Of a stretch of DNA of 64,000 nt, positions 26,650-36,087 are shown in pieces (the stretch's first letter is position 1; each line of letters opens with the position of its first letter). Origin of the DNA: Sphingobacterium bambusae. GTDB lineage: Bacteria > Bacteroidota > Bacteroidia > Sphingobacteriales > Sphingobacteriaceae. Made by a program: the position numbers and the translations under genes. The stretch covers positions 2,728,001 to 2,792,000 of the forward strand of contig NZ_CP138332.1 in assembly GCF_033955345.1 (NCBI RefSeq). The letters run 5' to 3'. The notes beneath the pieces were generated by a model. It saw only the letters and a program-made list of their open reading frames with translations. It had not been told where the DNA came from and did no database searches.

Positions 26650-27018
26650 ATGAGCAAAACGAGAATCTTTGCCCTGAGCATCATTGCATTGATGCTGGCG
26701 GCATTCTTTACCAACCCCAGTCAAGAACAGCACGAGGCCACGATTCGTGCCAAGGCCATTGATCTACTTAAGCAACATGCCGGTACAAAAAATAGCAGTG
26801 TCGTCGATTTTGGCGTCCAACTCTTCGGTAATACGCTGATCGATCAGTTTATGAAAAACCACATCTCGGTTAAAAACTACTACCTTTTTTCGGTGACTAA
26901 AGTTCGATGGGAACAGGAAGAGCAAATCCTCGGTGTTGGCGCATTTAAGACGGTGTGGCTAAGTCCGAAAATAGACGAGAAAGCATCAGAAATCGTGGAT
27001 ATGATCAAAGCGAAATAA
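26650..27018 (+). CDS. DUF4359-like small protein
   Basis: A 122-residue protein with an N-terminal hydrophobic segment (IFALSIIALMLAAFF) that is a signal anchor or signal peptide, followed by TNPSQEQHE and a small domain containing KNYYLFSVTKVRW and ILGVGAFKTVW. This pattern fits the DUF4359 family, whose function is not known; my assignment rests on memory of the NPS-x-x-x-H start. The stop codon directly abuts the truC start. Confidence 0.65.
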   Translation: MSKTRIFALSIIALMLAAFFTNPSQEQHEATIRAKAIDLLKQHAGTKNSSVVDFGVQLFGNTLIDQFMKNHISVKNYYLFSVTKVRWEQEEQILGVGAFKTVWLSPKIDEKASEIVDMIKAK

Positions 27019-27702
27019 ATGCTGGACATTCTTTACCAAGACGAGGATCTTATTGCGGTAAACAAGCCTCATGGCTTGCTCGTACACCGTTCCTCCATCG
27101 CAGCAGATACCTCAGAATTTGCATTGCAGATCTTGCGCAACCAGATCCAAAAGACCGTTTACCCCGCGCATCGGCTCGACCGAAAAACGGGAGGTGTACT
27201 ACTCTTTTCTCTAAACAAGGAAATGGATGCCCTCACGCAGCAGCTCTTTGCCAATAAAGTCATGCAAAAAAGCTATCTCGCTGTGGTTCGAGGGTTTACC
27301 GAAGACCAAGGCACGATAGATTATGCTTTGCGCAAAGAGAACGGCGCGCTGCAAGATGCCGTTACGCATTTTAAAACACTGTCTCGAACAGAGATCGACC
27401 TCCCCTTGGGCAAATTTACCACCTCCCGCTACTCGCTGGTAGAAGCCAATCCAGAAACTGGGCGAATGCACCAGATCCGTAAGCATTTCGCTCATATCTT
27501 TCATCCCATTCTGGCCGACCGTCCACACGGATGTAACAAACAGAATAAACTGTGGAAAGACAGATTTGATATGGATACCATGATGTTGCATGCCCAAACC
27601 CTGCAATTCCTTCATCCGAGAACAAACGCTCCCATACACATACAAGCACCTCTGCAACCGGAGTTTCTACGTGTGCTAAACCTCTTAAATATAGCGATAT
27701 GA
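27019..27702 (+). CDS. truC: tRNA pseudouridine synthase (TruC-like, RluA family)
   Basis: A 227-residue pseudouridine synthase. The catalytic aspartate is D54 in HRLDRKTGG, with LIAVNKPHGLLVH at the N-terminus and ETGRMHQIRKHF in the C-terminal part. The short form without an S4 domain and the HGCNKQNKLW segment fit TruC, which modifies U65 of tRNA. RluA/RluE type targets cannot be excluded. It starts right after the DUF4359-like gene and overlaps the next gene by four bases. Confidence 0.85.
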   Translation: MLDILYQDEDLIAVNKPHGLLVHRSSIAADTSEFALQILRNQIQKTVYPAHRLDRKTGGVLLFSLNKEMDALTQQLFANKVMQKSYLAVVRGFTEDQGTIDYALRKENGALQDAVTHFKTLSRTEIDLPLGKFTTSRYSLVEANPETGRMHQIRKHFAHIFHPILADRPHGCNKQNKLWKDRFDMDTMMLHAQTLQFLHPRTNAPIHIQAPLQPEFLRVLNLLNIAI

Positions 27703-28523
27703 AAGAACTAGCCCTTGAAGTGCTACTTACCATACAAGGTATTGCCGCCGCGTCTGGTCTTGTTTATCAAGATAAACGCATCAGCATCGTGTCGGATAAC
27801 AGTATGCTTCTGTATAATTATGATATCAACGAACAAAAGCTTTCTAAAAAGACGCTGATCTGGAGCGATATTGCTGAAAATGTACCCAAAAAGGACAAAG
27901 CAGACTTTGAGGCTATCACAACGATAGATGGTATGTTCTATATCTTCGGATCAGGATCTGGCGCAGGCAGAAACAGCCTCATCATCTATGATCCCAAGCG
28001 GGATAGTAAGGATAGCATAGATTTAAAGCCTGTCTATCAAGAGCTGATGCAGCAGTTCGATGTTTCCGAAAAAGACTTTAACATCGAAGGCGCACTAGCC
28101 TTGGGCAGTGAATTATGGTTGTTCAATCGAGGAAATGGCCCGAGCAAAAAAAATGCGGTATTCATTCTAGAGAAAGGCACCTTCCGCCCGAAAGACTATT
28201 TTGCCGTTGAGCTGCCGCCTTTACAAGGCGTAGAAACAGGTTTTACAGATGCCACACTTGTGAATGGCAACATGTACTTCACTGCAGCCGCAGAAGACAG
28301 CAATTCCAGCTACCACGATGGCGAAATTAAAGGAACTCTAATCGGTCGCCTCAACCCAAAAACACGCCGAGTGGAGTACACCCAAATACTGTCGGAAAAA
28401 CATAAGTTTGAAGGGCTAAGCTTATTCGAAAAAAATAAGCGTAGCCTAACGTTTCTGCTGTGTGAAGACGAGGATACCGCCGTCGCCGCATCCAAGGTTT
28501 ACAAAGTCAAGATTCCACGATAA
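27699..28523 (+). CDS. DUF6929 family protein
   Basis: A 274-residue protein made of repeated beta strands with a beta-propeller look (for example SGLVYQDKRISIVSD, ITTIDGMFYIFGSGSG, IEGALALGSELWLFNRGNG, ATLVNGNMYFTAAAED). The N-terminus is not a good signal peptide, so it may be cytosolic. It belongs to an uncharacterised Bacteroidota family that I recall as DUF6929. Its start overlaps the truC stop (ATGA), so the two are co-translated. Confidence 0.7.
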   Translation: MKELALEVLLTIQGIAAASGLVYQDKRISIVSDNSMLLYNYDINEQKLSKKTLIWSDIAENVPKKDKADFEAITTIDGMFYIFGSGSGAGRNSLIIYDPKRDSKDSIDLKPVYQELMQQFDVSEKDFNIEGALALGSELWLFNRGNGPSKKNAVFILEKGTFRPKDYFAVELPPLQGVETGFTDATLVNGNMYFTAAAEDSNSSYHDGEIKGTLIGRLNPKTRRVEYTQILSEKHKFEGLSLFEKNKRSLTFLLCEDEDTAVAASKVYKVKIPR

Positions 28524-28582
28524 ATCGATTGCGTAAAATGCAAACTAAACGTAATTATCCGGCAGAAATGGTGTTTTTTATC

Positions 28583-28590
28583 TATTTTTG
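28583..28590 (+). promoter_or_regulatory. -7 promoter element TATTTTTG for gcvT
   Basis: Exact TAnnTTTG match 25 bases upstream of the gcvT ATG. Confidence 0.5.
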
Positions 28591-28615
28591 AAAAAAATGA
28601 ATTTATCAGATTGCT

Positions 28616-29698
28616 ATGATTAAAAACACTGCGCTCTCCGAGCACCACGCCAAGCTTGGAGCTAAAATGGTGCCTTTTGCAGGCTTCAACATGCCTGTTC
28701 AATATTCAGGAATAAACGATGAACACCAAACCGTTCGCACGGGTGTTGGTGTTTTCGACGTTAGCCATATGGGTGAGTTTATCCTGAAAGGGGAGAAAGC
28801 GATCGATCTAATTCAGAAAATATCATCCAATGATGTGTCTAAGTTGTATGACGGAAAAGTGCAGTATGCTTATATCCCGAACGAAACCGGCGGCATCGTG
28901 GACGATTTCCTGACCTACCGCATCGACGAACATACATACTTTTTGGTGGTCAATGCCTCTAACATCGAAAAAGACTGGAACTGGATCAGCAAATACAACA
29001 CCGAAGGTGTGGAGATGAAAAACATTTCAGACCAAACGGCTCTATTTGCTGTGCAAGGACCAAAAGCTGCCGAAGCGCTACAGTCGTTAACCGAAATCGA
29101 GTTGGCGCCAATGGCGTATTACACCTTCGAGAAAGGAACCTTTGCCGGCGTCGCGAATGTTTTGATATCAGCAACAGGCTACACCGGTGCTGGTGGTTTC
29201 GAGATCTATGTAGCCAATGAAGATGCACATAAGGTTTGGGATGCTATTTTTGAAGCAGGAGCGGCATATGGTATTAAACCAATAGGATTGGGTGCGCGTG
29301 ATACCCTTCGTTTGGAGATGGGATTTTGCCTATACGGAAATGATATCGATGACAGCACCTCTCCGCTTTCGGCGGGTTTGGGCTGGGTAACGAAATTTAC
29401 CAAGGATTTTGTGAACAGTGCCAACTTGAAAGCAGAGAAAGAACGCGGTGTAGCACAGAAATTGGTTGGTTTTGAGATGATCGACCGTGGTATTCCACGT
29501 CACGATTATGAGATCGTCGATGCCGAAGGCAAGAAAATCGGTCGGGTGACTTCAGGAACGCAATCGCCTACCTTGAAAAAATCGATAGGACTTGGCTATG
29601 TAGATAGCGCATTTGCGAAAGAAGGCACTGAAATTTTTGTCAGTATCCGCAATCAGCCAATCAAAGCGGTAGTTCGCAAACCACCATTCGTAAAATAA
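28616..29698 (+). CDS. gcvT: aminomethyltransferase, glycine cleavage T protein
   Basis: GcvT transfers the methylene unit from the lipoyl-aminomethyl H protein to tetrahydrofolate and releases ammonia. The 360-residue product opens with [24 protein letters not shown] and has [24 protein letters not shown] and [16 protein letters not shown], all typical of GcvT. It is intact and monocistronic, ending at a terminator shared with the convergent membrane-protein genes. gcvP is 13 kb to the left. Confidence 0.97.
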   Translation: MIKNTALSEHHAKLGAKMVPFAGFNMPVQYSGINDEHQTVRTGVGVFDVSHMGEFILKGEKAIDLIQKISSNDVSKLYDGKVQYAYIPNETGGIVDDFLTYRIDEHTYFLVVNASNIEKDWNWISKYNTEGVEMKNISDQTALFAVQGPKAAEALQSLTEIELAPMAYYTFEKGTFAGVANVLISATGYTGAGGFEIYVANEDAHKVWDAIFEAGAAYGIKPIGLGARDTLRLEMGFCLYGNDIDDSTSPLSAGLGWVTKFTKDFVNSANLKAEKERGVAQKLVGFEMIDRGIPRHDYEIVDAEGKKIGRVTSGTQSPTLKKSIGLGYVDSAFAKEGTEIFVSIRNQPIKAVVRKPPFVK

Positions 29699-29716
29699 TA
29701 AAGGGATAAAATAACG

Positions 29717-29737
29717 AGGAGCTATTATTTAGCTCCT
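29717..29737. terminator. terminator after gcvT
   Basis: Stem AGGAGCTA with TAGCTCCT-type partner (29717-29724 with 29730-29737), followed by nine T on the plus strand. It overlaps the stop codon of the convergent gene at 29725. Confidence 0.8.
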
Positions 29738-29958
29738 TTTTTTTTGCTCTTCTCCGCTAACGCGTCTTCGGCTTTTTTAGCGGCATTCTTCTTGACAATT
29801 TTCAACAAAACCACTTTCAGGTACACCAAAACTACCAGCACAGCAATCGAAACAAACAGAAAAAGGTGGTTTCCTGACTGGAAGGACATAATCCCGCTAT
29901 ATACCAAAAAGGCGATGGCGAAATTGAGAACGACGTTTAAAATGAAAAATTTTGTCAT
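29725..29958 (-). CDS. small membrane protein (DUF6358-like)
   Basis: A 77-residue protein with two transmembrane helices (about 5-25 and 31-52) and a highly basic Lys/Ala-rich cytosolic tail (KKNAAKKAEDALAEKSKKKGAK). The pattern resembles small two-helix proteins of Sphingobacteriaceae called DUF6358; this is a weak assignment. It lies five bases after the next upstream membrane-protein gene, so the two form an operon. Confidence 0.6.
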   Translation of the reverse strand: MTKFFILNVVLNFAIAFLVYSGIMSFQSGNHLFLFVSIAVLVVLVYLKVVLLKIVKKNAAKKAEDALAEKSKKKGAK

Positions 29959-29963
29959 GGATA

Positions 29964-30260
29964 TTATTTACCTGTAGAGACCACTACCTTCTCCCGGATA
30001 AAGAAAAAATAGACGATCCCAGCTATGATATTGCCAAAGATGATAAAAATAATTAACAACAGACGCTCGGTGTTCGATAATTTCCTGGAGAGCATCAGCT
30101 CCCGAAGAACCAGTACGGTCCACAGCAAAGATAGCAGCAGAGCTATACTGACCAGTATATCCGCAAAGGAAAAGTGCAGCAACTTCATCACAATAGCCAA
30201 GAAATAAAATCCCAGACTGAAATAAAATGCCTGCTTGGTTTGATGAGCTAAATTCCGCAT
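29964..30260 (-). CDS. small membrane protein of unknown function
   Basis: A 98-residue protein with three predicted helices (about 12-30, 33-53, 66-88). The last, IIFGNIIAGIVYFFFIRE, resembles the N-terminal segment of PLDc_N-type proteins but is not decisive. The ATG at 30260 lies four bases after a near-consensus -7 element TATTTTTA on the minus strand, so the message may be leaderless. Co-transcribed with the 77-residue gene. Confidence 0.6.
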   Translation of the reverse strand: MRNLAHQTKQAFYFSLGFYFLAIVMKLLHFSFADILVSIALLLSLLWTVLVLRELMLSRKLSNTERLLLIIFIIFGNIIAGIVYFFFIREKVVVSTGK

Positions 30261-30291
30261 GGGGTAAAAATACGGAAATCATCCTAAAAAT

Positions 30292-30337
30292 AGCGCTGCC
30301 CGCTCATGGTTCTGTAAGAAACAGAGCGGGCAGCGTT
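30292..30337 (-). terminator. terminator of the dehydrogenase gene
   Basis: A long GC-rich hairpin, about 13-14 bp with one G-U pair, carries a smaller inner hairpin (TTCT-GTA-AGAA). On the minus strand it is followed by TTTTTA. It lies about 30 bases after the stop of the 30369-31784 gene. Confidence 0.72.
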
Positions 30338-30368
30338 ATCGTTATACTTTCGATCACAAAAAATCGAC

Positions 30369-31784
30369 TTATGGAAAGATGCCCAATTCTTCGTAGGACA
30401 CACCGATTTTGTTTATCGCACAGATGAATGCCGCCGTACGCAGATCGCCCGCTCCCTCCAAAGACTGGTAAATATCCCTGATCTCCCGGTAGGATCCTAT
30501 CATCGTATCTTCGAGTCCCGAGTGTACCAAGTCTATCTCGTCAGGCCCACGAAGGATGGTCTTCCGTTCAAGATCTGACACCCGTTTGCCAGTCATCGAC
30601 TCAATAATATCGATAAGCTCTTTGTACATATCGTCGCTGAACCGTTTCTCTAAGCGTCCGTAACGCACACGGCTCAAATTCTTCAACCACTCAAAATAGG
30701 ATACCGTCACCCCGCCGGCGTTCAAGTACACATCTGGGATGACCAACACACCACGCTCAGCCAAAATCTCATCCGCTTCGGAGGTCAATGGGCCGTTAGC
30801 AGCCTCTCCCACGATCTTTGCTTGTATACGACCGGCATTTTCTTTATGGATCACACTTTCCAAGGCGGCGGGGATCAAAATATCACAAGCCTGCTCCAAG
30901 CCTTCTGCAGGATCAGAGAAGTTCACCGCCCCCGGAAAGTTTAAGATCCCGCCCGTACTTTGACGATGCGCCTGCACGGCATTCAGATCTAGACCGTCCT
31001 CGTTATAGATCGCTCCATCATACTCGATCAGACCGACAAGCTTGGCGCCAGCCTCCTGGAAATATTTTGCCGTATGGTAACCTACATTGCCCAAGCCCTG
31101 AACGATCACTCGTTTGCCAGCGATACCTGTACTCAGGCCTAGCTTTGCCATATCCTCTTCAAAAGAGCAGGCTTCGCGCACACCAAAGAAAACACCGAGG
31201 CCCGTTGCTTCTGTACGTCCGCGCACACCGCCTTGCGAAATAGGCTTTCCCGTTACGCAGGCCTGCGCATTGATCTCTCCCGGGTTGAGGGATGAATAGG
31301 TATCCATAATCCAGCTCATTTCGCGTGCTCCAGTCCCGTAATCTGGCGCTGGAACGTCTATTGCCGGCCCAATAAAGTTCTTTTTGCAAAGTTCCGAGGT
31401 GTAACGTCGGGTAATTTTCTCCAGCTCAAACACCGAATACTTCTTCGAGTCGATCTTGATACCGCCCTTGCCCCCACCAAAAGGCACATTTACAATCGCA
31501 CACTTGTAGGTCATCAATGCTGCCAAGGCCATAACCTCTTCTTGATCCACCTCCATACTAAAGCGAATCCCCCCTTTACAAGGTAATTTGTGATGGGAAT
31601 GTTGAACCCTATAGGCTTCTATAACTTCAATTTTCTCGCCTATTCTTACGGGAAATTTTACGCGTAGAATGGAATTGCACGCTTTGATTTGATCTAGGAT
31701 CCCTTTGTCGAATCGCGTTAATTTAGCCGCCTTATCAAAATTGCGCTGTACACTTTCAAAAAAGGTATTGTTTGCTGTCGCCAT
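30369..31784 (-). CDS. Glu/Leu/Phe/Val family dehydrogenase (glutamate dehydrogenase)
   Basis: A 471-residue NAD(P)-linked amino-acid dehydrogenase that interconverts glutamate and 2-oxoglutarate plus ammonia, or a related pair. The catalytic region has [10 protein letters not shown] and [12 protein letters not shown] with the active-site lysine, followed by [17 protein letters not shown]. The Rossmann domain has [13 protein letters not shown], and the [11 protein letters not shown] segment follows. A roughly 50-residue C-terminal extension after the usual end ([19 protein letters not shown]) is a feature of the Bacteroidota long form. Substrate is most likely glutamate. Monocistronic, with its own terminator. 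Confidence 0.92.
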   Translation of the reverse strand: MATANNTFFESVQRNFDKAAKLTRFDKGILDQIKACNSILRVKFPVRIGEKIEVIEAYRVQHSHHKLPCKGGIRFSMEVDQEEVMALAALMTYKCAIVNVPFGGGKGGIKIDSKKYSVFELEKITRRYTSELCKKNFIGPAIDVPAPDYGTGAREMSWIMDTYSSLNPGEINAQACVTGKPISQGGVRGRTEATGLGVFFGVREACSFEEDMAKLGLSTGIAGKRVIVQGLGNVGYHTAKYFQEAGAKLVGLIEYDGAIYNEDGLDLNAVQAHRQSTGGILNFPGAVNFSDPAEGLEQACDILIPAALESVIHKENAGRIQAKIVGEAANGPLTSEADEILAERGVLVIPDVYLNAGGVTVSYFEWLKNLSRVRYGRLEKRFSDDMYKELIDIIESMTGKRVSDLERKTILRGPDEIDLVHSGLEDTMIGSYREIRDIYQSLEGAGDLRTAAFICAINKIGVSYEELGIFP

Positions 31785-31987
31785 AACATCGCTGTTTATG
31801 TGTTTATGTTTGGTTTTTTAACGAAATAAATTTAAGAAACTTTGTGCTGGATCTGGCCGTCTTTGGCCCGAGCATAAAACATTTACCTTTTTTACGTTTG
31901 AAACGCCGTTTTGTTTTGGAACAAGTAAAAAAAGCGCTAAAATGCAATGACTTTAGTGAGGAATATTGCTTTTCATTAAAACGAAAA

Positions 31988-32007
31988 AGGAAGCCTTTTG
32001 GCTTCCT
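31988..32007 (-). terminator. terminator of the rhodanese gene
   Basis: Perfect 8-bp stem AGGAAGCC/GGCTTCCT with a TTTT loop, followed on the minus strand by TTTTTCGTTTT. Confidence 0.8.
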
Positions 32008-32030
32008 CTGCTAAACTTTATAGATCATGA

Positions 32031-32345
32031 CTAATATACGTCAAGCTCAGGATCAATTTCTTCTTTCCAAGCTAAGATACCACCTTTCAGGTTGGCCAAG
32101 TTGTCAAAACCCTGTTGCTCTAAAAGCATGACCGCTTGGGCACTGCGCTTACCACTTCTACATTGGATGATAACCGGCTTGTCCCGATCAATCTTATCGG
32201 CTTCGATAACAATGCCAGCCAAGGGGATATTTACCCCGTTTAGGTTCGATACTTCATATTCGAAGGGTTCGCGGACATCTATCAATTGAAATTCGTCATT
32301 GCGATCCAGCATGTCTTTCAATTCTTGGACTGTAACTTCTTTCAT
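32031..32345 (-). CDS. rhodanese-like sulfurtransferase
   Basis: A 104-residue single-domain rhodanese. The active-site loop is CRSGKR with the persulfide cysteine at C62, and LIDVREPFEYE is the usual N-terminal motif. Such proteins carry sulfane sulfur in the cytosol; the acceptor is unknown. Monocistronic, with an exact -7 element 19 bases upstream and a terminator downstream. Confidence 0.92.
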   Translation of the reverse strand: MKEVTVQELKDMLDRNDEFQLIDVREPFEYEVSNLNGVNIPLAGIVIEADKIDRDKPVIIQCRSGKRSAQAVMLLEQQGFDNLANLKGGILAWKEEIDPELDVY

Positions 32346-32364
32346 ATTTTTTTATACTTTTATC

Positions 32365-32372
32365 CAAATATA
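32365..32372 (-). promoter_or_regulatory. -7 promoter element TATATTTG for the rhodanese gene
   Basis: Exact TAnnTTTG match on the minus strand, 19 bases before the ATG. A perfect 16-base palindrome CTATTTTTAAAAATAG (32374-32389) lies directly upstream. Confidence 0.55.
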
Positions 32373-32446
32373 CTATTTTTAAAAATAGGGAGTTCGCTTT
32401 CTGCATGATTGCCAAATAAAAATTACAGAACGTTTAAAAACAACAG

Positions 32447-33754
32447 ATGATCGGAAAATTTCGTCAATATACACTCTTGGTATCCCTAATGGGTGCTTCT
32501 TTTTTGCCTTCGGCAAACGCACAGGTTGCCGACTACACCGATGTACAACGTATTGTCGAAACCTTGGCCGCCGATGACATGCGTGGACGGGCTTCTTTAA
32601 GTGCGGATATTGCACGCGCAGCAGACTTCATCGCTTCGGAATTCCGACAGGCAGGTCTTAAGCCCTATGCCGAGGAAAACTACCGACAGAGCTTCATGGT
32701 GACGAAGGTAATCAATGGCAAGCAAACCGTTCAAGTGAATGGAAATGCGCTACAAGAAGACGACTTTATTGTGCTCAATAATGCGAGCAGCCTCTCTTGG
32801 GACAAGCAATCGAAGGTGGAGAACATCGAGATCAAAGCGGGAGAGGATTTTTCTCAGCGATTTAGAACAATCGTACGCGAAAATCCCAATAATGCTATCG
32901 TATGGGTAGATCCTTCATTTGCACCTATGCTTGCTCGATTTAAGAAGATTTTCAACCGAGAGAATGTAGTGCCCAAACAAGAAAAAACAGATGACGGACC
33001 AAGCAAGGTTTTTCTATTAAAAAGCGGGGCCGTGCAAAGCTTTCAGATCGCAGCGACGACGACAAGACAGGATTTTCCGTTGTTTAATGTCGCCGCCGTT
33101 ATCCCCGGAAAATCGAAAGCGGACGAATTCGTCATCTTCTCGGGACACTATGACCACATTGGCATCTTGGATGCCGTAGGACAAGATTCCATTGCCAATG
33201 GCGCCGATGACGACGCCTCCGGAACAACAGCCATGATTGCGCTAGCTAAATATTTCAAGAAAGCAGATATCAATGAACGTACACTGATCTTTGTCGCCTT
33301 TACAGCAGAAGAAATTGGTATGTTCGGTTCCAAATACTTCTCCAATAAGATCGATGCAGATAAGGTTGTAGCGATGGTCAATATCGAGATGATAGGTAAA
33401 GATTCAAAGTTCGGCCCTAACAGTCTTTATGTGACGGGCTATGATAATTCCAATTTGGCAAAACTGATGCAGGAAAATGTAAAAGGAACAGCCTTCACCT
33501 TTCATCCAGATCCTTATCCGCAACAAAACCTGTTCTATCGTAGCGACAATGCGGTGCTCGCAGCGCTGGGCGTGCCCGCACACACTTTTTCGACCTCGCA
33601 GATTGACAATGATAGCTATTACCACACCGTAAAGGACGAAGTGGAAACACTGGATGTCAACAATATAAAAGCGAGCATTGAAGGAATTGCCAAAGGCGTA
33701 GAGGGAATTGTCAAGGGATTGCAGACACCCACACGTGTAGAGAAACTACAATAA
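32447..33754 (+). CDS. M28 family zinc peptidase, exported
   Basis: A 435-residue secreted or periplasmic peptidase. It has a signal peptide (about 1-26, FLPSANAQ) and an M28 core with metal ligands in SGHYDHIG, ANGADDDASGT and AEEIG, then NIEMIG, and the last histidine in SYYHTVKDE. An inserted region (about 85-215) may be a PA-type domain. Such enzymes release N-terminal amino acids from peptides. Ends at a terminator shared with the convergent acetyltransferase. Confidence 0.9.
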   Translation: MIGKFRQYTLLVSLMGASFLPSANAQVADYTDVQRIVETLAADDMRGRASLSADIARAADFIASEFRQAGLKPYAEENYRQSFMVTKVINGKQTVQVNGNALQEDDFIVLNNASSLSWDKQSKVENIEIKAGEDFSQRFRTIVRENPNNAIVWVDPSFAPMLARFKKIFNRENVVPKQEKTDDGPSKVFLLKSGAVQSFQIAATTTRQDFPLFNVAAVIPGKSKADEFVIFSGHYDHIGILDAVGQDSIANGADDDASGTTAMIALAKYFKKADINERTLIFVAFTAEEIGMFGSKYFSNKIDADKVVAMVNIEMIGKDSKFGPNSLYVTGYDNSNLAKLMQENVKGTAFTFHPDPYPQQNLFYRSDNAVLAALGVPAHTFSTSQIDNDSYYHTVKDEVETLDVNNIKASIEGIAKGVEGIVKGLQTPTRVEKLQ

Positions 33755-33780
33755 AAAAAGCAGGTTAAACCTGCTTTTTT
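33754..33780. terminator. shared terminator of M28 and GNAT genes
   Basis: A 12-bp stem (33754-33765 with 33769-33780, loop TAA) starts at the last base of the M28 stop codon and has A and T flanks. Confidence 0.85.
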
Positions 33781-33789
33781 TATTAAGAA

Positions 33790-34275
33790 CTACAAAACAG
33801 ATTTCTGCATGACGTAGTCGTCCAAGATAAAATGATAATAAGGGATATCGACTTCCTCAACAACCTCAAAATCCTGTTTGATATAAAAGTAATAGGCCTT
33901 GTTGTTACGGTTAACATTGAGCTCTAAGGTGTGAAGCTCTGTTCGCTTTGCTTCTTCTAGTGCAAAATCAAGTAGAACCTTTCCGTATCCCCGGCCTTGG
34001 GCTTCCGGCAGGAGATATATTTTTTCTATCCGCAAGATAGCCGGCAGCTTTCTTTTAAGTCCGATAAACCCGACAGGATTACCATCTTCTAGCGCAAGAA
34101 AAAACATACAACCTTCATGCATAGCCTCCAATAAGCCTTCCGGGCTATACATTTTATCCAGCATAAATGCTATTTGATCAGATAACAATACGCCGGCGTA
34201 TCCAGCGCGCCAACTGCGCTGTGCGAGGTCTTCTATAACCGCGCGATCCTTTTCACCGGCTTCTACGATCTCCAT
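33790..34275 (-). CDS. GNAT family N-acetyltransferase
   Basis: A 161-residue acetyltransferase. The acetyl-CoA loop is QGRGYGKVLLDFA in beta4/alpha3, preceded by IEKIYLLPEA and followed by ELNVNRNNKAYYFY. The acceptor (a small amine or protein) cannot be told. The start ATG overlaps the stop of the upstream gene by one base (TAATG), so the two are translationally coupled. Confidence 0.85.
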   Translation of the reverse strand: MEIVEAGEKDRAVIEDLAQRSWRAGYAGVLLSDQIAFMLDKMYSPEGLLEAMHEGCMFFLALEDGNPVGFIGLKRKLPAILRIEKIYLLPEAQGRGYGKVLLDFALEEAKRTELHTLELNVNRNNKAYYFYIKQDFEVVEEVDIPYYHFILDDYVMQKSVL

Positions 34276-34838
34276 TAGAGGCGCTCTCCCACGGCAACAA
34301 ATTCATCCGTATTAAATCCAAGATAAAAAAAACCTTCCTGCTCTGTTTCGAACACGTTTTCGGTTACTTTCCGCAAACCAACGAGTGATTTAAGTTGCGT
34401 TTCATCTACATAAATACGCTCGCCTTTTGCTTTCCACTTTTCGAACGATTGTCGCACAAATACGATCCGCTTTCCTGCCACAAACACAACGATGTTGATC
34501 GCCGATGCATAATGGCTGAAATTAGCCGAAAGGCTATCACAAGCTACATTTACGGCCTTGTATTGCTGTTCGATAAGGTATTCTAGGGCTTCGTCCAAGG
34601 CCTGTTGCTTAAGCGCGACACGCTTGATTTGCTCTTGGTCGTATTGGGTATCCTGTTTCGTAAGAACCACGTCCACCTTGATTCCTTGAGCGAGCAAAAA
34701 GTCGATATGATAGTCGTCAGTCAGTATCGTTGGACTCCATTCCAACAGTTGGCCTAAGTTTTCGCTGTCCAGCGCATCCGCGGAAAGTATGATCAATGCT
34801 GGCTCTTGATTTTCTCTAACAATATGGTGCGAGGACAT
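34275..34838 (-). CDS. thiamine-pyrophosphokinase-like protein, probably degenerate
   Basis: A 187-residue protein that begins SSHHIVRENQEPALIIL and has LGQLLEWSPTILT, a family found in Sphingobacteriaceae and often called thiamine pyrophosphokinase. The usual GDxDS substrate/metal motif is not visible; the corresponding stretch reads VVLTKQDT. The C-terminal part (about 110-187) still looks like the beta-sandwich domain of the family. Enzyme activity is therefore doubtful. Coupled to the downstream acetyltransferase gene by a one-base overlap. Confidence 0.55.
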   Translation of the reverse strand: MSSHHIVRENQEPALIILSADALDSENLGQLLEWSPTILTDDYHIDFLLAQGIKVDVVLTKQDTQYDQEQIKRVALKQQALDEALEYLIEQQYKAVNVACDSLSANFSHYASAINIVVFVAGKRIVFVRQSFEKWKAKGERIYVDETQLKSLVGLRKVTENVFETEQEGFFYLGFNTDEFVAVGERL

Positions 34839-34886
34839 TGGTACTGCAATCTAATTTATGGATGATAGTGTGCGCTCCATGCACGA

Positions 34887-36071
34887 TTATGCGCCGAGCT
34901 GCTTGAGCGTCATGTAGGCCATGAGGCCAATACTTGTTTTCAGGGCTTTTTCATCGATGTCGAAGGTTGGTGTATGCACGGCGGAGGTAATGCCCGCCGC
35001 TTTATTACCAGTTCCTAAGCGATAGAAACAAGCGTTAATTTCTTGAGAGTAGTAAGAGAAATCTTCTGCTGCAGGCCATACGTCGAGCTCCACAACATTG
35101 TCCGCTCCAAGATATTCCACCGCATATGCTCTGGATGATTCGGTTATCTGTGCTTCATTGATTAAAAATGGATAGCCTTTGCGCACTTCAAAATCGCAGG
35201 TAGCCCCCATGCTTTCCGCAATGCCGACAGCCATCTTCACCATGCGTTCATGCGCATCTGCACGCCAACGCTCATCAAAAGTACGAAAAGTACCTTCGAG
35301 ATATACTGAATCGGGAATCACATTGGTAGCACCATTACCCACTATCTTACCCCAAGAGAGCACCGTTGGCGTTCTGGGGTCAGCGTTTCGGCTAACAATC
35401 TGCTGTAATGCCGTTATGATCTGCGCAGTGATAGCTATTGGATCTATATTTTGGTGTGGATGCGCGCCATGCCCTCCACGCCCCGTGACGGTCATGAAAA
35501 GCTCATCGCAGGAGGCCATGTATTTGCCAGCGCGAAAGCCCACTTTACCCGCGTCGATCGGTGGCATAACATGCTGACCGATGATCCCTACAGGAGTAGG
35601 GTTTTGCAATACACCCTCTTTAATCATTAGGGATGCACCACCGGGAAGACGCTCCTCTCCTGGTTGAAAAATAAGCTTTACAGTACCGCCAAAATCCGCT
35701 TTCAGCGATTGCAAAATAGCCGCAACACCAAGCAGGGATGAGGTGTGTACATCATGCCCGCAGGCATGCATTACGCCACTATTTTGCGATCCATAACTAC
35801 GCCCTTCCACTTCTTGAATGGGCAAGGCATCCATATCTGCACGTAGCGCTAATACTTTTCCTGTGGGCTTGTCGCCATGAATCAGCGCCACAACACCTGT
35901 GCCGGCCATGCTCTCATAGGGAATCCCTAGATCGTCCAACTTTTGCTTCACAAAAGCTGCTGTTTGGTATTCTTCAAACGAAAGCTCCGGAAATTTATGC
36001 AGATGCCTTCTGATACTGACCGTCTCCTCGAAGAAAACCTCCGCAAGTTGCTGTATTTTATCTTTCAACAT
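34887..36071 (-). CDS. M20 family metal-dependent amidohydrolase
   Basis: A 394-residue hydrolase of the N-acyl amino acid / hippurate amidohydrolase group. Metal ligands lie in HACGHDVHTSSLLG and PGEERLPGG, with the dimerisation-domain histidine in GHGAHPHQNIDP and the last ligand region near AEDFSYYS. It removes acyl groups from amino acids or peptidoglycan-derived peptides; substrate unknown. The ATG at 36071 is preferred; the frame to 36176 overlaps the SPOR gene. Third gene of the secA-SPOR-M20 run. Confidence 0.9.
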   Translation of the reverse strand: MLKDKIQQLAEVFFEETVSIRRHLHKFPELSFEEYQTAAFVKQKLDDLGIPYESMAGTGVVALIHGDKPTGKVLALRADMDALPIQEVEGRSYGSQNSGVMHACGHDVHTSSLLGVAAILQSLKADFGGTVKLIFQPGEERLPGGASLMIKEGVLQNPTPVGIIGQHVMPPIDAGKVGFRAGKYMASCDELFMTVTGRGGHGAHPHQNIDPIAITAQIITALQQIVSRNADPRTPTVLSWGKIVGNGATNVIPDSVYLEGTFRTFDERWRADAHERMVKMAVGIAESMGATCDFEVRKGYPFLINEAQITESSRAYAVEYLGADNVVELDVWPAAEDFSYYSQEINACFYRLGTGNKAAGITSAVHTPTFDIDEKALKTSIGLMAYMTLKQLGA

Positions 36072-36087
36072 CGTGAATCCCTTTCTA

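Noticed and set aside
31785..32030. Possible small RNA in the 246-base gap between the dehydrogenase and rhodanese genes
   Set aside because: Only the rhodanese terminator and AT-rich sequence are seen; no promoter-terminator pair frames an RNA.
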